The notes: a model not told the origin generated them from the sequence alone. 64,000 nt of DNA from Eretmocerus hayati (GCA_029851415.1 CM056741.1:72096282-72160281); one strand, 5' to 3'; positions 1 to 11,192 are shown, counted from the stretch's first letter. Translations and numbers: made by a program.

Positions 1-1268
1 TCTACAAATCAGACAAGAGCATTTTCTGCGCATGCGCGTGACTTTACCAATCTGATAGTAAGTTCAATCAAAAGCCGAGAAAGCTTGAAGCACCGGCGGA
101 CTTCGATTCTGTCGACTGAAATCAAAGATGCATGGCTTTTCACAGTAAAATAATAAGCCAAATCACCAACAGCCTTGATGCAGAAAGACAGCTCGGGGCT
201 GAGGTTCAGGTATCATAAATGGGTTCTCTTGCTTTGACATTCCATATTCTTTACTCAAATTCCTATAACTATGACCTGGAGAGATGAAATCGAGATAAGC
301 ACGTGGTCGTTCTGAAGTGAATCCTTTTAGCTCCCCAGTCCAACTACACTAATTGTAACATTGGTGGAATCATGGTCAGGATGAGAAATTAGAAAATTGA
401 CGTAAAAACTCACGTCAAGAGACAATTTTCAACGAGTTTTATCGTGAAGATCATGCTTTCTGAATGGATAATCATATTCAAAGAAAATCTGAAAAGTAGC
501 TTTCTGAATGCTGGCACGAGTTCCTCGGATTTTGCCTAATTGCGGCCTGAAGTAGCTGGAGAAAAAATTTTATGAGCGAGATCAATAGGTTATCTCAAAA
601 TTTTCCGAATGGCGTGAACTACGTTCTTCTATCTTCAGCCCAACTCGTGAATATGTAATTTAATCTAAAAGAGGCCATAGTTCCATGTTCTGAAGGAATT
701 AAAAAGCGAGGCGGAGATAGCTCTTCATAGCTCGAAAACTTTGGAAATCCTCTTAGAGAATGTAAAAATTATATCGAAAACCATAGAGTTGAATAAAAAT
801 GACGAGAAACTGATTCAAGCATTACGACTTTTCTTGTGTCGTTTTCGAATGGAATTACTGATTGTATATTCCATCGGACTACATCAGATAGCTCTCTCAA
901 GTGATGAATGTGCTTAGATTTGAACAGAGAGTTAGATCCAAATAGTTGTATTGGTTTGTACACAATCAATATTTTGACGAAGGAGAAGCTAAGGTAGCCC
1001 TGAGCGATTTCTTAGTGACTTGCAATCAGTGGCTACACTGCAATAACATCTTCTGACGTGATCTATGACAGTTCAAAAAATTCCTCGAGTTTGAGTGATT
1101 TGCTCGAGTGAGGAGATTTGCGCGGAATATCAAATTAGGAACCATATTTTACGCGTTCGGCATCTTCTGCAGATTATTACTGCGATGGCTCAAGCTCAAG
1201 ATCAGGGATCGCAAAGGAAAATATACAATGGAAAGATCATAGGGTTCGTGTTACCTGGTACACAGTAA
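1..1268. other. No recognisable feature
   Basis: AT-rich sequence with only short, non-conserved reading frames on both strands. I see no repeat, RNA gene or domain here. Confidence 0.4.
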
Positions 1269-1623
1269 TTATTCAAACCTGTTATTGATGGCTTTACTAG
1301 AAAAGCCAAGAGCAAGACGTTGAATCCGTAAAATGATCTCTGTTTTATGTTTTAAACGCCTGTCAAATTCGTCCACGTTTTTAGGCAATGCAAATTCTTG
1401 TCCATATAACAGAGATCTAAGATAACGGTGAGAGCGCGTTTCAAGGGTCTTATTCTCATAAAGATATTTTATCACATCATGTGCGATCTTGGGCTCTGTG
1501 GTCATCTTTTTGGCAAGAGTCTTGAGATACTCATTGATGAGCCTCTGCCCAGGTGCCACGAAATGTTTTGTTCCAGTTGAGTAAGCTGTGGAAGTACAAT
1601 AAATCAAATATCCAACGAATTCT
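1269..1623 (-). CDS. Putative terminal coding exon, unrecognised protein
   Basis: An open frame of about 118 codons ends in TAA at 1269. It has no ATG near its 5' end; instead, reading 5'->3' on the minus strand, it is preceded by a polypyrimidine tract and CAG (about 1624-1635). That fits a 3' splice site, with the exon beginning one base before a complete codon. The residues are mixed polar and charged (for example YLYENKTLETRSHRYLRSLL), with no long hydrophobic segment, signal peptide or cysteine pattern. I do not recognise the family. It could be the last exon of a host gene transcribed leftwards, or part of a decayed transposon. Nothing ties it to the Ig-domain gene on the same strand 25 kb away. 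The exon reading rests on the acceptor-like border and on codon choice that looks coding. Confidence 0.35.
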
Positions 1624-2865
1624 CTGAAAAAAAGTCAACAAAAAAGTAAACGGCTACAATTGGAAAGATGACCGAAACCTTACCGTTGGGTAATTCTCAC
1701 GACTCGTCACCATTTCGCCAACAGAAGAATCATAATTGAAATCTCATTGTACGTGACCCAGCAATGACTCAGATGATCGTTTATTACAAAAATAGTACGA
1801 AAAATGTTGGGAGCATCTTTTTGAACGGGGTCTTTCGAGAAATAGTATTATATATTTTCGTCTACTACGATAAGAAATCGATTGTGCTGAACTTGATGCA
1901 CAGAATGGGAGGAATATGTTCCAAAGCTTTGGTCAACATTTTGTTGAAAATTTGGCTCTATTCCCATGGAAATGCAATAACCTCATAAGTTACAATCTAA
2001 TAGTTCTAGTTAATTTGAAGAGCGTTCTAATTTCACGTAGAATTGACCAGATCATATAATTTAATGAAAGTAAAATGCTTGCTATTCTTAAGACCTTGTT
2101 GACGTCAAAGACTCAAAGAAAAAAAAATAATATTAATCACCTCACAACCAAACTCCGTCTAAAAATTCGTTCGGAGAAAATGGGTAAGTTTCAAGCAGGC
2201 AGGGTAGGAATTATCATGTCACTACATTTTGCTTCAAAAAGGTGATATGAAAATCACATTTTGTAATTTTTGGATGTTTGGGTGCTTACAAATTTGCCTA
2301 AACTAGTATTTGCACCTCTTTCATGAGGTTCCCTGCTTCCGAGCGATTATTTTGACTTTCGCCTGCGGCTCAGGTTGACAAGCAATCGCTCACAAATGAG
2401 CGACAACATCACAAACTCGGTGCGAGTATGTACTATACTGTACTACAGGCTCTTGGAGCAAAAATCGATAAGTAACACTTTTTTATAAGATTTATCGTGA
2501 TCTTCTCCGAAGTTCTCGAGGGTACAAAATGAAACCTCTATTTGATTCGCAGACATGCTTCAGGTATCAATTTTTTTTGCAACTGATTCTCGCGAGAAGA
2601 TTCATCTCATCGGTGATTTATGAATCTAATCTTAAACTAAGCACGCTCGTTCGGGTTATGACATTCTGTTTTTGATTTCCAGACCTAAGTATCCGTATAT
2701 TTTCTGCGAAAAATATGGGTCTTCTTGATTTTACGGCATCTATGAGTAAAATGAAAAATTCGTTTATTCGGGTGACCACTTTGTGGTAGTCATAAATTGC
2801 GTTCGTTGACAAGCACGCGTGTCTGACAACAAAAACATGGTAGTATACATTATTCGTATGCCTTC
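1624..2865. other. No recognisable feature
   Basis: AT-rich sequence. A 74-codon plus-strand frame at 1764-1988 has no recognisable content and is probably chance. Nothing else is supported. Confidence 0.35.
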
Positions 2866-3164
2866 CCTGCTGAAAATAATCCCGTGGGACCCCATGGTGT
2901 TAGGTCCCATGGGGTCCCATGGGGTACCACAGAGCCCCATGGGGTCCCATGGAGCTTCGTGGGACCTGGCTCTGGGAAAATGTTCAATCTTGAAATTTGG
3001 CATCCGGAAACGTGCAGCATACAAATTTCGACCGAAGTCGACACTTTCCCGAGGAGTGTGGTCGAAGTTGGTATGCTGCACGTTACCAAATTCCGCAAAT
3101 TTCAAGATTGAAAATTTTCTCAGGGCCAGGTCCCATGGGATCCCACGGAATTATTTTCAGCAGG
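2866..3164. mobile_element. Short inverted-repeat element (MITE-like), about 299 bp, CCCATGGG-rich
   Basis: The two ends are inverted copies: CCTGCTGAAAATAATCCC at the left and its complement ending at 3164. The complementarity continues inwards through the GGGACC...CTGG, AAATTTTCAATCTTGAAATT and ATGCTGCACG segments, so nearly the whole element folds back. The left part carries several overlapping CCCATGGG/GGGACCCCATGG units, themselves palindromic. No transposase is encoded; long frames here on both strands are by-products of the symmetry. No convincing target-site duplication is visible, so the superfamily is left open. Confidence 0.7.
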
Positions 3165-3651
3165 ATTAGAATATTTTCTAGGAAATGACTCTTTTAGAAC
3201 GCATTCGCTACACGTGATGGATGGTATACGCCAGACGCCAAACCACGTCATACGCCAGCGCGCACACCAACCGCTCGTCTAAAAACCAAAATTTTGAAGA
3301 AAATACTGTCTCGGCAAACGCATGTCATCTCCTCGGAGGTCAGGGCGCCTCACTGGCATGTATGAACACAAAAATACTATCTAAGCAAAATAATGTTATC
3401 TCCGTGTTACCGAATAGGCATCTGGCGTACGTATAGACAAGGCCTTTTTGGAATCAAGGCTGGAAAAACCACAACCACGCGCGGGTAACTCCGCGCCGGT
3501 GGTGGTAATCCAAGCAGATGCATTTTTTTCGACCTGGTACAATCGCAGCTAGGACAAAATATATAATGTACCTAAGGGAAACTATGTCCAAAGATTTTTT
3601 TTGGTGGCCTATCGCTCCACGGAATGCGCCCAGGTCCGGCAAATCCAAATG
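3165..3651. other. No recognisable feature
   Basis: Unique-looking sequence between the CCCATGGG element and the 131-aa ORF. Only short frames and no repeat seen. Confidence 0.3.
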
Positions 3652-4047
3652 TTAACAAGTTGCGAGAATTACCCAGTTATGTTCTACTTGGAAGTTTTCA
3701 ATGAAATAACTCCTAATTCTGAGATAATACACACCTGTGAGGTCTGACTTTATCAGTTCTGAATATTTAACAAGGAAATCTTGTAGAGCCTTGATGTTCC
3801 CAGGTCTCACCCCACTTTTGTAGTGGGTACCAGCTACTTCTGTGATTTCTTTAAGGGTGCAATCTGACAATTTAAACTCTGTGTCCTTAATTCGATTTTG
3901 AAATTTTCCATACAGGCGAATGACTAAATCAACATATTTTCCATCTTCGAAGGCTAATCCTATTTTATCTTGAGAAGTAGTGGCTGGTTGACATTTTTGC
4001 TTCACATCAATCCCTTTTTGTTTCAGAAGTCGCAAAAAGTGGTCCAT
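3652..4047 (-). CDS. Unrecognised 131-aa ORF
   Basis: The frame starts at ATG (4047) in a good eukaryotic context (a purine three bases upstream and G after the ATG) and ends with a stop at 3652. The product is about 131 residues, hydrophilic, lysine-rich near the N-terminus (LLKQKGIDVKQK), with no signal peptide, membrane segment or cysteine cluster. Codon choice and length make it more credible than the surrounding frames. I recognise no domain. It may be a single-exon host gene, an exon, or a fragment of a transposon protein. No neighbour on the same strand suggests a function. Confidence 0.3.
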   Translation of the reverse strand: MDHFLRLLKQKGIDVKQKCQPATTSQDKIGLAFEDGKYVDLVIRLYGKFQNRIKDTEFKLSDCTLKEITEVAGTHYKSGVRPGNIKALQDFLVKYSELIKSDLTGVYYLRIRSYFIENFQVEHNWVILATC

Positions 4048-5822
4048 CCTTGAAACACTATATACAGACAGTAAAATATCTCATGAATTAAGTGCTAATG
4101 GGGTGCACATAGTAGCTTACATTTGAGACCCTTCTCAAGATCTGGGGATACATTCACTTACATTGTTATTAACTAAGTTTAAGTCGCTGATGAATAGAAG
4201 CTCGGTTTCAGATGCTGTAGTTTGCTATAACAAAAAAGTTGATGAAGGGCTTCTAAGTAAGAATTCAGAAGAAAGCTCCAAATTGCACTCACTCACTTGA
4301 TTCTGGAAGGGGAGATTAAAATTATCCGAATAATGTTATAGGTATTATTAACAAAGATTACTATTTTCAAGTGAATTCACATGAGAATCATTCAGAGGCG
4401 TATCTCAGATTATGGTCTAATGACAAGTACATGGAACTATTCCAACTGCTTAGTATACTCTGCGAGATGATCAAAAATTTGCGAACCAAAATTCCACTTA
4501 TCATGACAAAAGTAGCTGCTCTAGCATTTTGAGAAGGGACTAGTCAAGTGAGTATGGTGAATCAGCCCTTGTCAAGTATGGCTCTCCAAGTAATTTTCCA
4601 CAGTTTTTGCAACCAAAAGTGAGTGGGGGAAAAAGTTAGCTGGGGTCTTGAGATCACCTCCGCACTCCCCCACACACACACACACACACACACTACATGA
4701 ACACAAACACAAAAGGTAAGGAGAATGAGTTTCTCGTGGTTTATTGGTCCGAAAGAGTATGATATCCATATAGTTTGCTGAGATCGTACACAGATATATT
4801 CCAACAATAATTTGATGGAAATTTATAAAAGAATAGAGTCAACCATTGATTATATTATACGAGAGGGGTTGTGCGATTCCTTCCAATTAGTTGAGGTACC
4901 GCTCTGAGAAAGCCCTCCAAAAATCTCTTCATGCAGGGTTTTCCAGGGCGCTTTTTGGTGTTACAAACCGGGAGAAATCACATGGGGGGGGGGGCGATAC
5001 ATGTCAAAGGCCGAATCATCATGCTCACTCCCCTAGTCCCTTTGTCCATATAACAGATGAATCTAAAGAGTGTCATCTCCCCTAAGGAAACAATTGGGCC
5101 ATGGATGGGCTCAACTCAGCAACAAACGATTGAAACATCATTTGACTTGACTCTTTACTCAAATAAGCTACTCAAAGCTCCACATCAGTTGATCACTGAC
5201 ACCAGTGGAGAATGGAAATTTGCAATTGTCATTGGGAATTTATATTGTGAACAAAATCATTCAGATCTACTATTGGGTTGAGTCAGATGATGTAGCAACT
5301 CATACTGACTATTCATTTCAACTAGATGAGAGAAGGACCTAGCAAGCTAATTGAGCGATCTGGTCATCTGATCAAATGAAATGACCGAATCAAATCACCT
5401 GTACTGATTTTACAAAGGAGCCTCTTGTAAGTTTCAAGGAACAATGCTAACCATCAGCTCACTGTATGACAAAACTTGGAACAAACAACACAACAAACTT
5501 GATTTTGAAACTTGGACCAAGTGATGAGTTCATCATATCGGTGACCAGATTGGGGGTCTTTCTCCATGAGTGTTACTTTTTCCTATGTGTGTCATTGATT
5601 CTGATTACATATATTTGTATTATTCTTGTAAAAAGGTCTTCAGGCCCGTTGAAAAAATAATGATGAGAGCCTAAACATTATTTCAGGGAATCTCCTATTC
5701 ATACCTTGCGTATATCATTCGGATTAGCAAGTTTGCTTTAATAGGTGAGGACGAGATTTTTGAGTCTTATCAGAATAATTCGAGTGACCCGATCAGGTAA
5801 ACGCAGAATTTCTCGTTTCTCA
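4048..5822. other. No gene seen; short microsatellite and G-run only
   Basis: Contains a (CA)n tract at 4671-4693 and a run of ten or more G at about 4984-4994. Frames in this interval (for example 4891-5085 and 5466-5660) show no recognisable protein. Confidence 0.35.
4671..4693. repeat. (CA)n microsatellite
   Basis: Uninterrupted CA dinucleotide repeat of about 11-12 units. Confidence 0.95.
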
Positions 5823-5913
5823 TCCAAACTAGAGACCCTATCTCGAATGCATTCCAAACTAGAGACCCTATCTCGAATGCATTCCAAACTAGCGACCCTA
5901 TCTCGAAATGCAT
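5823..5913. repeat. 30-bp tandem repeat, three copies
   Basis: Three consecutive units of 30 bp (beginning TCCAAACTAGAGACCC). The first two are identical; the third has one substitution (AGAG to AGCG) and a one-base insertion near its end. It lies about 125 bp upstream of the hammerhead ribozyme, and a functional link is unknown. Confidence 0.95.
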
Positions 5914-6037
5914 GCGAGTGGGGGTACCTAATACCTCACATGCGCAATAGATAGATGACAGATCCAGCTCCTTTCCCGCAATCGACGGCAAAAGACCTCG
6001 ATTAGTATATAAGAGCGCATGAGTGCTTCATCGCCAA

Positions 6038-6120
6038 GCGTCCAGGGCACCACCTGCAACTCCAGCCCTGCTGATGAGTCCGGTTACGATGAACCAGGTT
6101 GCAGGTGGGGGACGAAACGC
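6038..6120 (+). ncRNA. Hammerhead ribozyme
   Basis: All core elements of a hammerhead self-cleaving RNA are present in order. Stem III is GCGT (6038-6041) pairing with ACGC (6117-6120). The cleavage triplet ends at C6042 (GUC). Stem I is CAGGGC (6043-6048) with GCCCTG (6065-6070). The first core strand CUGAUGA is 6071-6077. Stem II is GTCC (6078-6081) with GGAC (6110-6113). The second core strand GAA is 6114-6116, continuing into stem III as A6117. Every stem is perfectly paired and every invariant core base is present. Stem III is short (4 bp including the core-adjacent A-U pair), as in hammerheads carried by invertebrate retroelements such as Penelope-like elements and retrozymes (family knowledge). 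Loop I (6050-6060) and part of loop II (6098-6108) are perfectly complementary over 11 nt, unusually long for a tertiary loop contact. No host element could be identified around it. Confidence 0.9.
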
Positions 6121-7470
6121 ATAAGAGCCTTCTGCTCAAAGCGTGGTAGAGTTGACACCGTCAGAAGAAAAACAATTCACTGCTTGTAGATGACACTGAT
6201 TATTGACCTGTAGACTTTCCATTTTTGGATGACACTGTCCTGTACAGTTTTTATATGAGAGGAACTAAGTTCGGTTCTCAATTACGAGCAAAAAGCAATG
6301 ATTTGTTCTTCATTTCTTGATGACTAAATGACCTTCATTGTTTGAAGAGTCAAAATTATGTGCAAACCTTAAAAAAGGACCAAGGCATAGAATCCAAAAA
6401 GAATTTTGGGTGCCTTCGAAACTCGAAAAAACTGCTGCTTATGCGGGCTTATTCGGTAGCATAGCTGAACAGATGCCGCATAAATGCCGCGTGCGGTATC
6501 TATTCAGGCATAGCATCACAATTATCTCGTAGATCAGCAGCGCCAGATGCCCGCGCACGCGCACCGCATCTCCGCTATAACGCGCGATGCATCATGCACC
6601 GCTACGCTAAGTCGTGTTATGAACTACCAACCCTGTTTCCGAGTCGTGATATCGAGTTCTACACGCAATTCGTCATGGAAGTCCCCACTCGGACGGCGTG
6701 AGTTATTTCCACGTCCTGCCTCCTCGAACTCTCACCGTTTTCTACACATTCTCACCTCTGCTCAGATCAGATATTCGTCAGTACCGAACCCAGGTCACCT
6801 CTTGTCTGGCCATACTCCATGTTTGCGACATAGGACCCGGATGGGTAGTGATGTGGATTTCCGTGCCAATCAACATGTAAAATTACACAAATTTTCCTGG
6901 GCATAGCAGAGCTTGAGCAATTTTGTTGTTAACACATTCCGAACGTGCTTGAAATGCGGAACTTAGATGTATTTTTGTGATGATTATCATGAGGAGTTAT
7001 GTGCCTAATCTTAAGGGACCATCTCTCCAAAACACGGTCATATAAGGAAGTCTGCTCACTCCAAGTCGCGCACCCGTAGCCCGGGCGCGCGGGCGAGGAG
7101 TGATTCTCTACTCTGCCACCCAGAATCCAACATGGCCGGTTCGTTAGGTAGGCGCGCGCGGCCGCCAGCCGTCTGCTTGAAATGTGAATATAGCTATAAT
7201 AAAATCCAGTCGCGAATAGCCTGATAAAAATGCACGAGCAACACATTATCAGTACGCGTACTCGAGTGCGCACTAATAAAAATTGCCTTGCAAATCTAGT
7301 CCGATAAACTTGGCATTGACACAGGATCAAGCATAATACAGTCTAAGTCTGAATCATCCAAATTCCTGAATGATTGATTCAAGAATGAACTCTCCTCTTG
7401 AACTCAAATCCCAAGCTCCCCTCGAGGGCCCACGCTTTATATATGGCTTTTGGATTTGTAGTGGGAGCAA

Positions 7471-7541
7471 GCGAAGTGACCGAGTGGTTAGCGTGCTCCG
7501 ATAGCTTGTGTTTTGCCACCCCGGGTTCAGGTCCCGGGCGG
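7471..7541 (+). ncRNA. tRNA-like sequence (SINE-type Pol III head or tRNA pseudogene)
   Basis: Contains an A-box-like block (TGACCGAGTGG) and, about 40 bp on, a B-box-like GGTTCAGGTCC within a T-arm stem CCCGGG...CCCGGG. It is followed directly by a T-run of more than 20, which would terminate Pol III. The acceptor and anticodon stems do not pair well, so this is not a functional tRNA gene. It lies in the left arm of a 1.5-kb palindrome and has a mirrored partner at 7951-8025. Confidence 0.55.
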
Positions 7542-7950
7542 AATGTATTTTTTTTTTTTTTTTTTTTTTTCATTCAATGTTGATATCCATTTTTCCATAG
7601 ATTATGTGATAAGAATCAATAAACAGCCGAAAACCCATGCCCTAACTTTTTTCGTATTAGCAATGCTCGAGGTATCCAAAATACACCTAGTAATCGTGAC
7701 ATATTTTAATTCTGGAGTTTATACATCAGTCTAATACTGTTCATGGTATTGAGTATAATCGATATTGCTCATTTAGGTGTTGGATTTCAATTGAATAGAG
7801 TATATCATGGTCAGAAGTATTTTGGATATCTCCGAGCATTGCTGAAGTATGAAAAAAATTAGGGCATGGGTTTCATTCGGCTGTTTATCGATTTTCATCG
7901 CATAATCTATGGAAAAATGGATATCAGCATTGAATGAAAAAGAAAGTCAT

Positions 7951-8025
7951 TCTGACCGGGACTTGAACCCGGAGTGGCAAAACATAAGCTGCCGGAGCAC
8001 GCTAACCACTCGGCTACCGACCTCG
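7951..8025 (-). ncRNA. tRNA-like sequence, mirrored partner
   Basis: On the minus strand this unit has a consensus-quality A box TAGCCGAGTGG (8006-8016) and a B-box-like GGTTCAAGTCC within a CCGGG...CCCGG T-arm (7955-7971). The acceptor stem pairs only partly and no clean anticodon stem forms. It resembles a tRNA-derived SINE head or a decayed tRNA. It is the better preserved of the two copies. Confidence 0.55.
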
Positions 8026-8534
8026 CTCCAACTATAGATTCAAAAGCCATATATAAACCGCGGGCCCCCGAGGAGAGCTTGGAATTTGAGTTCAAGGAGA
8101 GAGTTCATTCTTGAACCCAGGAGTTTGAATGATTCAGACTTAGACTGTATCATCCTTGACCTTGTTTCAATGCCAAGTTTATCGGACTGGATTTGCAAGG
8201 CAATTTGTGTTAGTACGCGCTCAAGTACGCGTACTGATAATGTGTTTCTCGTGCGTTTTCAACTGTCTGTTCACGACTGGATATCATGGAAGAGGGCTCA
8301 AAAAAGCGAAAAGAAATCGTGTTTGAATTAGTTTTTATTATTGAAATTCGTCGCTATCGCGTGTTGTCCGATTAGCTATAGCTATATCTACATTCTAATG
8401 AGACGGCTGGCACCCGCGCCTGCCTACCTAACGGGCCGGCCATATTGGATTCTGGGTGGCAGAGTAGGGGAAATCGCTCCTAACCCGAGGTACGGGTGCG
8501 TGGTTTGGAATGAGCAGACCTTCTAATATGACCG

Positions 8535-10190
8535 AGCTCCGCAATTTTGAGAGGTTCACTCTGACTTTGGCGGGACCGAAGTCGCTTCCAAGGAGGATGA
8601 AAAAAAGATTGCAGACTGAATTCTCCATGGTGCGATCGTTTTTACTGTAAGTACAGATTTTCAAGAACAATAGCATATGTTGCTTGGTACAATTCGAGAG
8701 TCCTACGAGGTTGAGCGCGATGACAGCATTCCTTTGTATGTCTTTATAGAAAATTATATCATATCAGCTCTCTTCTTAGGGGAATCGTAACAAGTATCCA
8801 TTAACTTGAGCGAATTTCGAATCAAGTTCACACTGTCCCTTGTAAGAGCGTTGCAAGCCTTTCACTTCGAATCAAATTGAAAGATTCATCAAGAATAGAG
8901 AGCTAGTGTAACGAGTCGTATCGGCTCGTCACGACGATGTCTCGCTTCAACTCCTGTCAATCAGATACCGAGACTACGCGACTGCGGGTAAGTCTTCATC
9001 TTTCATCACAATCTGTTAGTGAGTGCAGTTGATGCACCTGATCACCAGCGATAATTTATCCTTGAGATCTAAGGCGTTCGACCTGTGTAGATCTGAACAG
9101 ACGTGTGTTCGAGCCTCCGACGTGGCACTGTATAATTTGACCAAGTTTCCTTTTTCCATAGTCAGAATGCCAAGAGCATTAACAAACCTACGTAAAATCT
9201 TATAGTAATGAGCAGTGAATAGTCTGTTTAGATAATGATCTATGATATGCCAAGGAGCATTATGGGGATTCCTACTTACAGAAAAAGTGAGAAGAGGGTA
9301 TCTTGATACTCACCTGGAAGGAAAAACAGTAAAATAGTGTGATTAGGATGACAGGTGAATCATTTTGTCTGAATCCAGGACAAGATGAGTTGTTGCTGCC
9401 ACGGAAGAATTTCTGAAACTTGACTGGGACTCTGGGACTGGAGGGAATCGAAGACGAAGGACACTTTCATTAACAGATTCTTTCTCGCATTCTTTAACCA
9501 GCCCTGGTTCGTGAGCTAAATTACCATCAAGACTGAGGTCCCTATTAGAGCTGGAATTATCTAACGAAATGAATTTCTCGGAACATCTGGAAATGGGCCC
9601 AGCTCAGCTCGGCGTGTCGATTTCCTAAAATTTGAATGAAATTCGTACGTACAGGTATGAGGTTGTACTTTGAAAGTTCTACAGAGCAGACTTCCCAGTA
9701 CAGCATTGACATGACAATCGCAACAATTTGGGAATCGCGTACTTTATTATTGAGATGAAAGTCATCACAAGTCGGCTTCGACGCACGCGAATGTGAAGCA
9801 GGGAATGTCATCCTGATGCTGCATCCTTGCCAATATAAGGGAATAACCGACAATTTAGTTCTACGAATCGGCTGTTCTAGAAGCTTCAAGGACGTTTTTT
9901 GGGGGATCGCCCAATGTCAGTATTCCGATGCGAAATCTTCTGCTATCTTGATTGCCGTGAGCAGGGTCTCTGAATCCCGCCAGAAAAGCCCTCCACATAA
10001 GAAAGATTTCTATTTTTGAGGAATTAATCAGCTACCAAAGTAGTTGAAAGAGATGACATTGCCAACATCAAGATCTGCGTGAATTCTTCTCTCTCTTGCT
10101 AAAACCGTTAATGCTGTGATTTTTGGATTCCCTCGTTCCTATGAAGTCATTGACTCACAACTTTTAAAGTCAATTTGCAAGGAATTGACC
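8535..10190. other. No gene seen
   Basis: Unique-looking sequence with short frames only. A 110-codon minus frame (9557-9889) has no recognisable motif. A GTTCGAGCCTCC block near 9108 resembles a B box, but no A box precedes it. Confidence 0.35.
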
Positions 10191-10309
10191 CACATTGAAA
10201 GATAAGAAGTTGAAATTCCACCCGGTGGAATTTTTCGATATTGCTTGTTTATCTATAATGCATGATTGTGCCATGATGCGGCACCACAATTCACTTTCAC
10301 AACCTCTCC

Positions 10310-10660
10310 GACTTTTGGAACCTCCTTTCCGATTTCTGGGAATTTTTTTTCCGATTTCTGGGACTTTTTATCGATACTTCTCCACTTTCTGGGACGTCCC
10401 GGAAAACGGCAATCTATGTATAAAAAAGTCCCGGAAATCGGAATGAGCGGCCCAGAAACCGAAATGAGCTTCCCAGAAACAGAGTTGGAAATCTGACATT
10501 TTTATACTCGAAATTTTTCCGTTTTCTGGGCCTTTTTGCAGATAAGGTTTGCTGTTTTCTGGGATTTTTTCGACGTCCCAGAAATCGATAATGTATGATT
10601 CGGGCGTACCAGAATTCGGCAAAGTATCGCGTAAATATAGCGTCCCGGAACAAGGGGCTA
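10310..10660. repeat. Array of short inverted TTTCTGGGAC-type motifs
   Basis: About a dozen copies of TTTCTGGGA(C) and its complement GTCCCAGAAA, variably spaced and in mixed orientation, so the array can fold on itself in many ways. A (TA)n tract follows at 10666-10693, and about 250 bp further on there is a Helitron-like 3' end. The motif differs from the motifs of the arrays at 36 kb, 50 kb and 53 kb, but the layout is the same. Frames across the array are artefacts. Confidence 0.7.
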
Positions 10661-10665
10661 GAGAA

Positions 10666-10693
<28 letters not shown>
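10666..10693. repeat. (TA)n microsatellite
   Basis: About 14 uninterrupted TA units. Confidence 0.95.
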
Positions 10694-10696
<3 letters not shown>

Positions 10697-10913
10697 TTCT
10701 TGCTTACGATAACATTGCTGTTTTACTGGATTGTCCATGCATCCAAAAATAATTGAACTTTTTATATAACTTAGTGTTTTTGTCAAATTTAATTCGAGCG
10801 TTACACCCTAGTCTTGAATTGAGTGAATTTTTTTTATTCTGGTCATTGAAACATTCACATTTTTATCAAGGATTTCTTCAGAAGTTGATTGCCGCGTAAT
10901 TATACCTCACAGA

Positions 10914-10948
10914 ACGGAGCGAGCGTTAGCGAGCTACGATATCGCTAG
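10914..10948 (+). mobile_element. Helitron-like 3' terminus
   Basis: The segment GGAGCGAGCGTTAGCGAGC...ATCGCTAG ends in CTAG and is followed by T, as at Helitron 3' ends (CTRR followed by T). A GC-rich stem can form just inside the end. The same terminal motif, with CTAG followed by T, occurs on the minus strand at 35586-35589 and 49552-49555. The 5' end of this copy was not located; the motif array at 10310-10660 is presumably internal to it. Confidence 0.5.
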
Positions 10949-11156
10949 TAGCGGAAGAATTCAGAAGATAGGGAGAAATAGCGGAAGACTTCAAAAATAA
11001 GGGTAAAAAAGCGGAATGGCGGAAAATGTGAGAAGCCTGTAATAAAGCCTGGATAACTCGTCGTTTATTTAAGCCCGAATTGAACAAGATTTTGAGGTTT
11101 TTGAGAGCAAACTTCAACGTGCGCACGGTGACCGCATCGCCTAGTATAAATAATTG

Positions 11157-11192
11157 ATAGAGTAGAGTAGAGTAGAGTAAAGTAGAGTAGGG
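11157..11192. repeat. (TAGAG)n pentanucleotide repeat
   Basis: Six to seven imperfect TAGAG units, with one unit reading TAAAG and one TAGGG. Confidence 0.85.

Larger units (their letters stand above)
7035..8534. mobile_element. 1.5-kb palindromic (foldback) element with tRNA-like units
   Basis: The left arm (from CGGTCATATAAGG at 7035) and right arm (ending CTTCTAATATGACCG at 8534) are diverged inverted copies. Matching blocks include the CTGCCACCCAGAATCCAA block, the TATCAGTACGCG block, the GAATGAACTCTC block, a tRNA-like unit, and the CCATAGATTATG block near the centre. The unpaired centre is about 7700-7825. The right arm carries extra sequence at about 8265-8340. No transposase frame is present; frames in both arms (for example 6929-7330 and 8341-8526) mirror each other. 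Divergence between the arms suggests an old insertion. No clear target-site duplication. Confidence 0.75.

Noticed and set aside
9050..9135. Possible tRNA gene around GTTCGAGCCTCC
   Set aside because: No A box at the right distance and no acceptor stem; only a B-box-like match.
9557..9889. 110-codon minus frame as a TIR or membrane exon of the Ig gene
   Set aside because: No TIR box motifs and only a weak hydrophobic stretch; splice phases could not be matched.
10195..10697. ORFs rich in Phe/Ser/Gly across the TTTCTGGGAC array
   Set aside because: They are translations of the repeated motif in both directions, not genes.
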